The notes beneath the pieces were generated by a model. The model was not told where the DNA came from. It was given only the letters and a program-made list of their open reading frames with translations, and made no database searches. The position numbers were made by a program, and so were the translations under genes. This document shows positions 10,752 to 19,164 of a stretch of DNA of 64,000 nt, piece after piece. This stretch comes from Brevibacterium sp. RIT 803 (GTDB lineage: Bacteria; Actinomycetota; Actinomycetes; Actinomycetales; Brevibacteriaceae): NCBI RefSeq assembly GCF_016892625.1, contig NZ_JAFEMW010000002.1, forward strand, positions 434,001-498,000. Reading direction: 5' to 3'. Positions within the stretch are counted from its first letter, which is position 1. The number at the start of each line of letters is the position of its first letter.

Positions 10752-12365
10752 TCATATATTTGGCATACCATTTTCTTCTTCCACGTTCTTGGCCGTCGGG
10801 TCCCATTTGACGATGCCGACGGCGATGGCTCCGGCAAGAGGTGCGCAGGCGACGACCCAGAAGACCCCGGTGCCCATGGAGCCGGCCAGGATCGGGAACA
10901 TGATGAGGGAGACGATCGAGAACGCTCGCAGCACGGACTGGTTGAAGCCGATGCCGATTCCGCGCAGCCTCGTCGGGTACGACAGGGTGGCGTAGTTCAT
11001 CAGATTGGCCCCTGGCCCACCTGCCTGCGCGAAGACGAAGGCCGCGAGCATGGCTACGGAGACGAGGACGAGTGCGCCGGTCGGGATGCCGACGATGGCC
11101 AGCAGGGCCAGTGCCACCGCCTGGATCACGAAGCCGACGAGGGTGATGCGGCGGGTGCCGAACCGGTTGACGATGCTCATGCCCAACAGACCGCCGATGG
11201 CACCGAAGCCGAGGTTGATGACGAGTGAGGCGATGATGGTGACCAGCGGCGTCTGGTGGAACAGCGTCGTGATGATCAGCGGGGTGCCGTAGGCGACGGC
11301 GTTGTATCCGAAGGTGGAGAACACGGACACGCAGAGGGCGACGATCGTGCGTACGCGGTACTGCGGGGCGAAGAGTTCTGCGAACCCGCTCCACTTGCCG
11401 CCGCGCTTGAGGGCCCGGAGGGACTGAGCGCTCGGCCCGGTGCCTGGCGAATCTCCGGTCTGCCCGGCAAGGTTCGTCGTCTCCGGCTTGGCGCCATCGG
11501 CGTCATCTGCTGTCGACGTCCTCGTGCCGCCCGCAACGTCTGCGAGCCTGACGTCGAGGTTGTGGTGTGAGCGCATGACGTCGACGGCCGCGCGCAGATC
11601 GCCCTGGTTGGCCAGCCATTCGGGAGATTCGGCAAGGTATCGGCGACGGACGAGGAGGACGACGAGCGCGGGAACGGCACCGAAGCCGACGACGAGACGC
11701 CACAGGATGGCGTGCTGGTCATAGGGCAGGCTGATGAAGATGATGAGGACGACGAGGTAGCCGATCCCTGTTGCGATGTACCAGGCAGGTGACCACGCGT
11801 TGACGCGCTGGGAACGGTTGCCCTTGCCCTTGAGCTTGGAGAACTCGGCGAGGAAGGCCATCGCCACGGGCAGGTCGAGTCCGACGCCGATGCCCATGAC
11901 GAAGCGGAAGATGATGAGGACCCATTCGTTGGGAGCCACGGCACAGCCGATGGCGGCGACGACGAAGAAGACCATATCGGCCATGAACAGTTTGTAGCGC
12001 CCGAAGCGGTCGACGAGGTATCCGCCGAAGAGCGCCCCGATGACCGCGCCGACCATGATCGAGGCGTTCACGAGCCCGGTCATGAAGCCGGAAAGCCCGA
12101 ACTGCTCCTTGATCGCGGTGATGCCGAAGGCCAGAGACGAGAAGTCGTAGGCGTCCATGAAGATCCCGCCGAGGGCGAGGATGATGACCGCTTTGGTCTT
12201 CGTGCCCTGGGATCCGAATTCGGCGAGGACCGAGTGGATGTCGGAGGCGCTGCGGATGATCCGTGGAGACCTCGTCCCGCTGGCTGTGTCCTCCGCCGAG
12301 GTGGGGCCTGGGTCGGTGTTGTCTGGTGCGTGCGCCGAAGTGCCGGCAGGTTTTGGACTATTCAC
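10752..12365 (-). CDS. MFS transporter (sugar-porter/metabolite:H+ symporter type)
   Basis: 537 residues. The long hydrophilic N-terminus (~60 residues) is followed by helices with IFMDAYDFSSLAFGITAI, the motif-A loop GGYLVDRFGRYKLF and the helix-6 exit motif RRRYLAESPEWL. Together these suggest a sugar-porter or phosphate/aromatic-acid symporter relative. A central loop of ~70 residues is rich in Asp, Thr and Gly. It starts with GTG at 12365 without a visible ribosome-binding site, so the true start may be further in. No regulator or enzyme is directly coupled to it. Confidence 0.85.
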   Translation of the reverse strand: MNSPKPAGTSAHAPDNTDPGPTSAEDTASGTRSPRIIRSASDIHSVLAEFGSQGTKTKAVIILALGGIFMDAYDFSSLAFGITAIKEQFGLSGFMTGLVNASIMVGAVIGALFGGYLVDRFGRYKLFMADMVFFVVAAIGCAVAPNEWVLIIFRFVMGIGVGLDLPVAMAFLAEFSKLKGKGNRSQRVNAWSPAWYIATGIGYLVVLIIFISLPYDQHAILWRLVVGFGAVPALVVLLVRRRYLAESPEWLANQGDLRAAVDVMRSHHNLDVRLADVAGGTRTSTADDADGAKPETTNLAGQTGDSPGTGPSAQSLRALKRGGKWSGFAELFAPQYRVRTIVALCVSVFSTFGYNAVAYGTPLIITTLFHQTPLVTIIASLVINLGFGAIGGLLGMSIVNRFGTRRITLVGFVIQAVALALLAIVGIPTGALVLVSVAMLAAFVFAQAGGPGANLMNYATLSYPTRLRGIGIGFNQSVLRAFSIVSLIMFPILAGSMGTGVFWVVACAPLAGAIAVGIVKWDPTAKNVEEENGMPNI

Positions 12366-12968
12366 AATCGCTCAGTATGGTCTGGGCACGTCCCCGCCCG
12401 CTCCCCCAGCCGTCACAATATGTCACGGACCGCCGGAGCACCGGAGCGCCGGAACACTGAAGTATCCGACCGCCGGAGCGTCTTGACGTCTTGACGTCTT
12501 GACGTCTTGACGTCTCAGCACCGAACAAGCCTGCTCCCCTCAGATCGCGGGTCACACACGGCCGCACACACGACTCGCCTCCCACTACGACGCGATTCAC
12601 AGTCGACAAACGGATTTCAGTGTGGACTTATGGTCGTCTGCCTGGGGAAAGACGACCACTTCTCAACCACAAATTCTCCATGCCTGGTCGATCAGAGCTC
12701 GGCCGCGCTTTCACATATGTACTGCGCACCTGCACACCACTTCGCGGCCTGACAGTTTCCACGTTCCTCATCCTGCAACAGGCAGCCGCGCACAGGTGCA
12801 GACGATGTTGAGGTACATCTCACTCAGACAAATGCATTGACTCGAGCGTTCTTGGCTGTGGACTGTCTTCTCACTCGCGCGCGATTCGGCAGTGGATGAC
12901 AAACGTCGATACACAGTCGTTGAGCGCACGGTTCCGCTCGAATCGCATCTGCGGCAGAGTCACCGGTC
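12366..12968. other. 603-base intergenic region with short repeats, no gene seen
   Basis: Between the divergent MFS (minus) and DUF559 (plus) genes. Near 12430-12480 there are several CCGGAGC/GCCGGA elements. At 12482-12513 there are four exact 8-bp units. The rest (12520-12968) shows short open frames with no coding character and no RNA gene I can recognise. It presumably holds both promoters. Confidence 0.6.
12482..12513. repeat. four exact tandem copies of CTTGACGT
   Basis: Contiguous units at 12482, 12490, 12498 and 12506. Each contains TTGAC, so the array is also a row of -35-like hexamers. A length-variable slippage tract is the simplest reading. Confidence 0.9.
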
Positions 12969-13895
12969 ATGAACAATGAACCCATACAATTCCTCACTGC
13001 TCCGGTCCCGTTCACCCGCGATCAGGTCGGCCCGCTCGGACTCAGCCTGCACGCGCTGAGGAACAGCCCTCGCTACACCCAGCTCTTCCACGGCGTCTGG
13101 ATCGACAATGAACCCGAGACCGCAGTACCGGCACCGATGTGGGCCGGCTTCGAATGGGCCAATGTACAAGTCGGCCTATCCGGGATGCTGCGTCTCCACG
13201 AGGGTTTGGCTGGTACAGGCATCACCGCAGCTCGACTGTATGGGCTGCCGCTCCCGCGAAGGCTCACCGACAAACGAATTCATGTTGCTTCCGCTTGTCC
13301 TGATTTCACGCTGAAGAGGAGAGGCGCTGTACTTCACCGTTACACATCCCTCAAGGTCGCCAACTTCTGCGAGCTGCCGCTGATCTCAGTCCCTCAGCTG
13401 ATCGTTGAACTCGCCACAGTCCTTACAGTCGATGAGCTGATTGCTGTGGCTGAGGCCGCAATCGGGCAATGGCACAGTGGCCCGCTGGCGACCCCCAAAG
13501 CGATCAGGGCCGAAGTCGACAGCCGCCGATATTTGCGAAATCGGCCCCTACTTGCCTCCGTGCTCACGCTGATGCGGCAGAACGTCGACTCACCCCAGGA
13601 AACCTGGCTACGTCTGTGGATCATCAGCCAAGGATTCCCGGAGCCGACGGTTCACCCTCCCGTGCAGTGCTCGAACCTCAGCTACGTTCTTCACCCCGAC
13701 CTCGGATATCCCGAGCTTCGCCTGGCCATCGAGTACGAAGGCGATCACCATCGAAGCTCAGACAGACAGTTCGCCGCCGACAATGAGCGGATTCAGAATC
13801 TCGTTGCGCAGGGGTGGACCGTGTTGCGCGTGTCGAAAGCGACGAATATGGACCGCTTCCGTCAGCTTCTCAGGCACCACCTCGCTCGCAACTGA
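12969..13895 (+). CDS. DUF559-type PD-(D/E)XK-like protein with AbiEi-like N-terminus
   Basis: 308 residues. The C-terminal ~100 residues match the DUF559/Vsr-like nuclease fold: a Glu in DSPQETWLRLWIISQGF, then HPDLGYPELRLAIEYEGDHH with the Asp...Glu-x-Glu pattern, then the helix QFAADNERIQNLVAQGWTVLRVSK. The first ~150 residues resemble the AbiEi/transcription-regulator-like domain that usually accompanies DUF559 in actinobacteria (family knowledge). Function is not established: a nuclease, or a DNA-binding protein with a nuclease-like fold. No AbiEii toxin gene is adjacent, so I do not call a toxin-antitoxin pair. Confidence 0.75.
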   Translation: MNNEPIQFLTAPVPFTRDQVGPLGLSLHALRNSPRYTQLFHGVWIDNEPETAVPAPMWAGFEWANVQVGLSGMLRLHEGLAGTGITAARLYGLPLPRRLTDKRIHVASACPDFTLKRRGAVLHRYTSLKVANFCELPLISVPQLIVELATVLTVDELIAVAEAAIGQWHSGPLATPKAIRAEVDSRRYLRNRPLLASVLTLMRQNVDSPQETWLRLWIISQGFPEPTVHPPVQCSNLSYVLHPDLGYPELRLAIEYEGDHHRSSDRQFAADNERIQNLVAQGWTVLRVSKATNMDRFRQLLRHHLARN

Positions 13896-14019
13896 CTCAC
13901 ACCGGGGTTCTCAACACATTCACTGTCCGCAAATGGTCGTCACAACGCTCCAGAACAACCATTCATCGACAGTAAAGACTCTGGGTATCCCCTACTGACT
14001 CAGTTCGACGACCGGGCAT

Positions 14020-15303
14020 CTACTCCAGTTCGATGCCGCGCTTCTCCGGCAGCAGGAACATGGCGAGGAACTGGATGATGTAGATGGTCGGCAACAGCGC
14101 AAGTGCGAACGCGAATCCGAAGGAGTCGGCAAGCAGGGCGATGACCACGGGGGCGAGTCCGCCCAGGGCACGGCCGATGTTGAAGATGACGTTCTGTGCG
14201 GTGGCCCGAACCTGCGTCGGGTACATCTCTGCCAGCAGTGCGCCATGACCACCGAGCATGCCGTTGGCGAAGGCTCCCATGAAGAAGCCGCCGATGAGCA
14301 GTGCGGTCGGGTCGGTCATCTGGCTGTAGACGAGGATCGAGATGATCGCCCCAGCCTGGAAGATCCAAAACGCCGGACGCCTGCCCAACCGGTCGGCGAC
14401 CTGACCGAAGATGAGGATGCCCGCGAGCATTCCGATCACCGTCACGGCCGTCCACAGCGATCCCTTCGTCACGCCGAGGTCCATCTTGTCGGACAGATAA
14501 TTGGGCAGCCAGGCGATGATGCCGAAGTATCCGAAGTTCTGCACAGTCGAGAGAACGATCAAGGCGATGGAGATCTTCACGGTCGCCTTGTCCTTGACCA
14601 GCGCACGGATCTTTGCACCGAAGGTCGGAAGGTCCGGTGAGCCTGCCGACTCGCTTAGGTCTCCCGACTCCCCCGCCGCACGACCTCGCTGGGACTGCAC
14701 GAATTTGTCTGGCTCCTCGACACCTCGGCGAATGACGAAGGCGAAGATGGCGGGGAAGAGACCGATGACGAACAGCGCCCGCCACCCCCACAGAGCGATG
14801 ACCGGAGCGGAGACGATCGCGGCGGCGAAGACGCCGATCTGGAATCCCACTCCCACCCAAGAAGTGGCTCGGGCACGCTGTTTGGCCGGCACTGCCTCGG
14901 CGGCCAATGCCATGCCGATGCCGAACTCGCCGCCGATGCCGATGCCGGCGATGAACCGGTAGGCGGCCATGTCCCAATATCCCTGGGCAATTGAGCTCAG
15001 ACCGGTGAACACGGCGAAGATGAGAACGGTCCAGGTCAGAACCCGCACACGGCCGTAGCGGTCGGCCAGCGACCCGAAGATGATACCGCCGAGGACCGCG
15101 CCGAAGAGGGTGATCGTCGACAGCGATCCTGCCTCGACGTCGCTGAGTCCGAAGGTTGCGATGATGCCGCCGAGGGCAAAGCTGAGGATAAGCAGGTCGA
15201 AGCCGTCGAGCCCGTATCCGACAGCTGCGGCGAAGAGCGCCTTGCGTTTGTAGGCGGGTGCCGAGGTGGACTCGGCAGAAGTCTGTGGCGTCGCTGCGCT
15301 CAT
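14020..15303 (-). CDS. MFS transporter, AAHS-like (aromatic acid:H+ symporter)
   Basis: 427 residues, 12 helices. Helix 1 reads AAAVGYGLDGFDLLILSFALGG, with the DGxD motif typical of aromatic-acid and metabolite:H+ symporters. The helix 2-3 loop is GSLADRYGRVRVL. The ATG follows GAGGATCCCGC. It lies downstream of the LLM monooxygenase on the same strand, and probably feeds that pathway or exports its product (inference). A loop of ~50 residues between helices 6 and 7 is Ser/Gly/Asp-rich. Confidence 0.87.
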   Translation of the reverse strand: MSAATPQTSAESTSAPAYKRKALFAAAVGYGLDGFDLLILSFALGGIIATFGLSDVEAGSLSTITLFGAVLGGIIFGSLADRYGRVRVLTWTVLIFAVFTGLSSIAQGYWDMAAYRFIAGIGIGGEFGIGMALAAEAVPAKQRARATSWVGVGFQIGVFAAAIVSAPVIALWGWRALFVIGLFPAIFAFVIRRGVEEPDKFVQSQRGRAAGESGDLSESAGSPDLPTFGAKIRALVKDKATVKISIALIVLSTVQNFGYFGIIAWLPNYLSDKMDLGVTKGSLWTAVTVIGMLAGILIFGQVADRLGRRPAFWIFQAGAIISILVYSQMTDPTALLIGGFFMGAFANGMLGGHGALLAEMYPTQVRATAQNVIFNIGRALGGLAPVVIALLADSFGFAFALALLPTIYIIQFLAMFLLPEKRGIELE

Positions 15304-15496
15304 GCGGGATCCTCAGGTGATCGGCGGATCGGAAAATGGCCGCAGACCATTATCCACCAGAAGTGGCCAGCAGATGAACTCGCAGGTCAATCACGAGACG
15401 TTCATCCACCGGCCACGAGGGCGAGCTCCCACCCGAGCTGGCCCCTATACAGGGCAAACTCCTGCAGAGGAGGGCTCCCAGGGTCACATATGCCGA

Positions 15497-15546
15497 CTCC
15501 TACGAGCGCGCCGGCTCTCAACTCATAGGAGCGCGCCGGCTCCCAA
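15497..15546. repeat. 25-bp tandem duplication spanning the stop of the LLM gene
   Basis: Units 15497-15521 and 15522-15546 share the core GAGCGCGCCGGCTC. The second unit carries the last codons (GAGALL) and TGA of the monooxygenase; the first is an extra copy just downstream. Bases 15304-15496 contain nothing else I recognise. Confidence 0.8.
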
Positions 15547-16902
15547 CCGGAACCCTGCACCTTTGTGGTCATCGGACAGTCGGGGGCCTTGCCCGGTGAG
15601 CTGTTCGCGGACCGTGGCACCCTCGATCGGTTCCGGCAGGAGACCACGGCGGCGCAGTTCGGGCGAAACGTACTTGGTGAATCGCTCGGCGTCGGCAGGG
15701 CGGACGGCAGCAGCGATGTTGAATCCGTCGATGTCGGCCTCGGACATCCAACGTTCGAACTCGTCGGCGATCGTCGCGGGCGAGCCGGTGATGACGGGGC
15801 CGCGTCCGCCGATGGCGACGAATTCCGCCAGATCACGAATGGTCCAGGTCTTGTCGCCGGCCATGGTGGTGAAGGAGGCGAGCGCGGACTGGTTCGCGTC
15901 CGTGGCGACGTATTCCAGCGGGTCGTCCGGCTTGGCGCCGGAGAGGTCGACGCCGGTCCAGCCGCCGAAGAGTGAGAGCGCGGATTCGGTGTCGACGTAG
16001 CGTGTGTAGTCGACGAGCCTGGCTTCAGCCTCTTCGTCAGTGTCGTCGACGATCACGGTGGCGAGCGCGAAGATCTTCACACTGTCGCGGGCGCGCCCAC
16101 GTTCTTCGAGTCCGTCGCGAACCTTGTCGACCCAGGTACGTAGGATCTGCGGCGTCGGTCCGGAGAAGAAGATCGCCTCCGCGTGGTCGAGGGCGAACTC
16201 CTGTCCGCGCTTGGAGGCACCAGCCTGGAACAGCAGTGGTGTTCCCTGTGGTCCGGGCACGGCGAGCGCCTGCCCGGGCACGGTGAAGAACTTTCCCTCG
16301 TGATTGATGTCGTGGACCTGTTCGGGGTCGACGAACACGTTGGCCTCGGCGTCGGCGCGCAGTGCTTCGGGAGTGATCGAGCCTTCGAAGAGCTTGTACA
16401 TGACGTCCATGTACTCGTCGGCGCGGTCGTAGCGCTCGTCGTGTGGGATCTGGCCTTCGAGTCCTAGGTTGCGTGCCGCGGAGTCGACGTAGCTGGTGAC
16501 GATGTTCCAGGCCACGCGCCCGTTGGTGAAATGATCAAGGGTCGTCAGGGTTCGGGCCAGCAGATAGGGCTGTTCGTAGGTCACCGAGGCGGTGACGCCG
16601 AATCCCAGTGTCTTCGTCGCTGCGGCCATAGCGGGAACTGCGACGAGTGGGTCAAGGAGAGGGAACTGGACTCCCCCGCGGTTCGTCACGTCGGCATTGC
16701 CCCCGTAGACGTCGTAGACACCGAGGATGTCGGCGAGGAACAGGGAGGAGAATCCTCCGTTTTCGAGCGTCTTAGCCAGATCCGTCCAGAAGGACAGCTG
16801 AGTGAATTCGTCGACTCTGGAGTCAGGGTGGCGCCACAGTCCGGGTGACTGGTGGACCGGGGTCATCATGTCGAAGGCGTTGAGAATAATGGGTTTCGTC
16901 AT
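15523..16902 (-). CDS. LLM-class FMNH2-dependent monooxygenase (NtaA/SnaA/DszA family)
   Basis: 459 residues, the length of DszA/NtaA-type enzymes. Family features include LNAFDMMTPVHQSPGLWRHP at the N-terminus, GVTASVTYEQPYLLARTL, GRVAWNIVTSY and the flavin-site segment LLFQAGASKRGQEFA. These enzymes use reduced FMN from a separate reductase to oxidise organosulfur, chelator or similar substrates. A flavin reductase gene lies 1.7 kb away (18588) across a divergent promoter, and transporters flank it on both sides. The ATG follows AAGGAAAGAG. The actual substrate cannot be told from sequence. Confidence 0.9.
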   Translation of the reverse strand: MTKPIILNAFDMMTPVHQSPGLWRHPDSRVDEFTQLSFWTDLAKTLENGGFSSLFLADILGVYDVYGGNADVTNRGGVQFPLLDPLVAVPAMAAATKTLGFGVTASVTYEQPYLLARTLTTLDHFTNGRVAWNIVTSYVDSAARNLGLEGQIPHDERYDRADEYMDVMYKLFEGSITPEALRADAEANVFVDPEQVHDINHEGKFFTVPGQALAVPGPQGTPLLFQAGASKRGQEFALDHAEAIFFSGPTPQILRTWVDKVRDGLEERGRARDSVKIFALATVIVDDTDEEAEARLVDYTRYVDTESALSLFGGWTGVDLSGAKPDDPLEYVATDANQSALASFTTMAGDKTWTIRDLAEFVAIGGRGPVITGSPATIADEFERWMSEADIDGFNIAAAVRPADAERFTKYVSPELRRRGLLPEPIEGATVREQLTGQGPRLSDDHKGAGFRLGAGALL

Positions 16903-16940
16903 CGTGTGTCTCTTTCCTTGTCAGTGTCAGGTGGCAGATG

Positions 16941-16980
16941 CCAGGTCATGAGCCTCAATGTCAGGTCATGAGCCTCAGTC
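16941..16980. repeat. 20-bp tandem duplication spanning the stop of the MHS carrier gene
   Basis: Units 16941-16960 and 16961-16980 share AGGTCATGAGCCTCA. The second unit contains the TGA (16975-16977) of the carrier; the first is an extra downstream copy. Confidence 0.8.
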
Positions 16981-18315
16981 GTGTGCAGGGTTGCTGATCG
17001 CCAGCTCGCGAGCAGGATCCTTTGCCGCCAGCGCCGCGATGAGCGAGAGCAGGCACAGCAGTGTGAGGTAGCCGCAGATCAGCCAGGGTGAGTGGCCGCC
17101 GACGACGTAGAGCAGCGCCGCGACCATCGGCATGATGCCACCGCCGATGACAGTGCCCAACTGGTACCCCATGTTCACACCTGAGTAGCGGACCTCGATG
17201 GGGAACTGTTCGGCGAACCAGGCGGCCTGGGGGCCGTAGATGGCGTCGTGGGCGAGGTTCATGCCGAGAATGACCACGATGGGCAGGAATGCCAGTGGAC
17301 CGGCGTCGAGGAAGGCGAAGAAGATCCACCCGAAGACGGCCACCCCGATGATGCCGCCGATGGTCACGCGTCTGCGACCGACCTTGTCAGAGACCCACCC
17401 CCACAGAGGCCCAGTGAACAGACCGATGGCCGAGGCGATCATGACGGCAGTGACGCCGGCGGTCGAGTCGTTGCGGTTCTCGGCCAGGTAACTGAGCATG
17501 TAGACGGTGATGAGGTAGAAGACGCTGTTCTGCGCCAGACGAAGGCCGATTGTCACCAAGAGGACGCGCGGATGCTTGGTCAGCACGTCGCGCAGCGGCG
17601 CCTTGGCGACGTTGCCCGAGGCTTTGAGCTCTTGGAATTCCGGTGCATCGGAGACGCCGAGGCGGATCCACAGTCCCAGTGCCACGAGCAGTGCCGAAGC
17701 CAGGAAGGGGATGCGCCATCCGAAGGCTTCGAACTGTTCGGGTGTGAGCAGGCTCTGCACGGCGAAGAAGGCGCTGGTGGCCAGCAGCATGCCGGCCGCC
17801 GAGCCGATCTGGGTGAACGATCCGAACAGTCCGCGTTTGCGGGGTGGCGCGTGTTCGACCGAGAGCAGTGCGGATCCGCCCCATTCGGCACCGGCGGACA
17901 GTCCCTGCACTATTCGGAGGACGACAAGTGCGGCGGCGGCCCACCAGCCGATGGAGTCGAAGTTCGGCACCAGGCCGATGAGCGTTGAGGCGATGCCCAT
18001 GGACAGCAGGGAGACGACAAGGAGTGCCTTGCGCCCGACGCGGTCTCCGAGGTGCCCGGCGATGATGCCGCCCAGTGGTCGCGCGAAGAATCCGACCGCG
18101 AGGCTGGCGAACGCGGCCAAGCTGCTGCCGAGCTCGCTGCCGCTGGGGAAGAACTGAACGTTGAAGATCAGTGCTGCCGCCGTGCCGTAGAGGTAGAAGT
18201 CGTACCACTCGATGGTGGTGCCGGCGAAGGCTGAGGCGAGGACTCTCTTCTTCCCGGCCAAGAGCCGCCGAGGTGGGGTCTGGGTGATCGTCTCCGCTAC
18301 GGAGGACTGCGCCAT
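16975..18315 (-). CDS. MFS transporter, metabolite:H+ symporter (MHS) family
   Basis: 446 residues from the ATG at 18315. An upstream ATG at 18330 also exists, but GAGGGAGAA sits just before the second one. MHS landmarks are GTTIEWYDFYLYGTAAAL in helix 1, GGIIAGHLGDRVGRKALLV as motif A, and ERAPPRKRG-like VEHAPPRKRGLFG after helix 4. Relatives move citrate, shikimate, alpha-ketoglutarate and similar acids with protons. It lies 72 bases upstream of the monooxygenase on the same strand, so it likely imports that enzyme's substrate. Confidence 0.9.
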   Translation of the reverse strand: MAQSSVAETITQTPPRRLLAGKKRVLASAFAGTTIEWYDFYLYGTAAALIFNVQFFPSGSELGSSLAAFASLAVGFFARPLGGIIAGHLGDRVGRKALLVVSLLSMGIASTLIGLVPNFDSIGWWAAAALVVLRIVQGLSAGAEWGGSALLSVEHAPPRKRGLFGSFTQIGSAAGMLLATSAFFAVQSLLTPEQFEAFGWRIPFLASALLVALGLWIRLGVSDAPEFQELKASGNVAKAPLRDVLTKHPRVLLVTIGLRLAQNSVFYLITVYMLSYLAENRNDSTAGVTAVMIASAIGLFTGPLWGWVSDKVGRRRVTIGGIIGVAVFGWIFFAFLDAGPLAFLPIVVILGMNLAHDAIYGPQAAWFAEQFPIEVRYSGVNMGYQLGTVIGGGIMPMVAALLYVVGGHSPWLICGYLTLLCLLSLIAALAAKDPARELAISNPAHD

Positions 18316-18494
18316 CGGATTCTCCCTCATCTACGTGGTCAGAGTGTCTATTCAAGGCCAGAGTTTCGTTGAGCAATCTAGGCACTCCGTGGCGGTTCAT
18401 GTCGCCGCTGCGTCACTGTTGGACTTTGATCGTCATATGGGGACACACAAAGACTCACTTGTGTCACATTGGGATGCACGTGGTGGCAATATCT

Positions 18495-18505
18495 GTGATG
18501 ATCAC
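18495..18505. promoter_or_regulatory. palindrome GTGATGATCAC in a divergent promoter region
   Basis: Perfect 5-1-5 palindrome in the 272-base gap between the MHS carrier (minus) and the flavin reductase (plus), 83 bases before the reductase ATG. It could be the operator coordinating both arms of the monooxygenase locus. No dedicated regulator gene is adjacent. Confidence 0.3.
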
Positions 18506-18587
18506 TTGAGATCAGTAAGGCATTGTTGAGCGGAATATCTCAGCATCCTCACCCTCTCAACAACTACATTCCACCGGAGGCAAGTTC

Positions 18588-19112
18588 ATGTCGACGATCG
18601 CACGAGCCGCAGCCGTGTCACCGGATGCACTGCGCGAGACCTTTTCGCACTTTCCGCAGGGCGTTGCGCTCATCGGCGCGGAGGTCGACGGGATTCCCCT
18701 CGGACTCGTCGCCTCGACTGTCACCGCAGGAGTCTCACTCGACCCCCCACTGATCAGCGTCGCAGTCCAGACCAGCTCGAGTACGTGGCCACTCCTGCGA
18801 ACCGCACCCGCATTGGGAGTCTCCCTCCTCGGCACCCATCAGTCACACCTGGCCAGGCAGCTGGCCTCGAAGGACCGCGCTTCGCGCTTCGCTGGGATCG
18901 ACCCCGAGGTCGCGGCAGATGGCGCTCTGACTATCCCGGGCAGCCCTGCCCACTTGTGGACGCGACTCTACAATGAGATCGAGGCCGGCGATCACACCGT
19001 CGCACTGCTCGAGATCCTCGACACTAGCAGCCGCGCCGATTCCGGTGCTGAGCCTGAAACCGAAGCACTTGTCTTCCACCGCAGCGAATTCAAGGGCATG
19101 AGAGTCTCATAG
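18588..19112 (+). CDS. flavin reductase family protein (FMN reductase component)
   Basis: 174 residues, normal for the split-barrel flavin reductases (HpaC/NtaB type). Features are DALRETFSHFPQGVALIGAE at the N-terminus, GLVASTVTAGVSLDPPLISVAV (the FMN-binding strand-turn) and a late region EIEAGDHTVALLEILD with the His of the family. It should supply reduced FMN to the LLM monooxygenase encoded across the divergent promoter. GGAGGCAAGTTC precedes the ATG. Confidence 0.9.
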   Translation: MSTIARAAAVSPDALRETFSHFPQGVALIGAEVDGIPLGLVASTVTAGVSLDPPLISVAVQTSSSTWPLLRTAPALGVSLLGTHQSHLARQLASKDRASRFAGIDPEVAADGALTIPGSPAHLWTRLYNEIEAGDHTVALLEILDTSSRADSGAEPETEALVFHRSEFKGMRVS

Positions 19113-19130
19113 ACTGAGGTGACTTCCGAC

Positions 19131-19164
19131 CTTGAGGGGTGTCATTGCTTGAGGGGTATCATTG
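19131..19164. repeat. 17-bp tandem duplication spanning the stop of the phosphotriesterase-like gene
   Basis: CTTGAGGGGT-R-TCATTG occurs at 19131-19147 and 19148-19164. The second copy includes the TGA (19159-19161) of the minus-strand hydrolase. Confidence 0.85.

Noticed and set aside
12482..12513. Possible CRISPR-like array
   Set aside because: Units are only 8 bases and contiguous, with no spacers; it is a simple tandem repeat.
12969..13895. Type IV AbiE toxin-antitoxin system
   Set aside because: Only the antitoxin-like N-terminal domain is suggested; no AbiEii nucleotidyltransferase gene adjoins.
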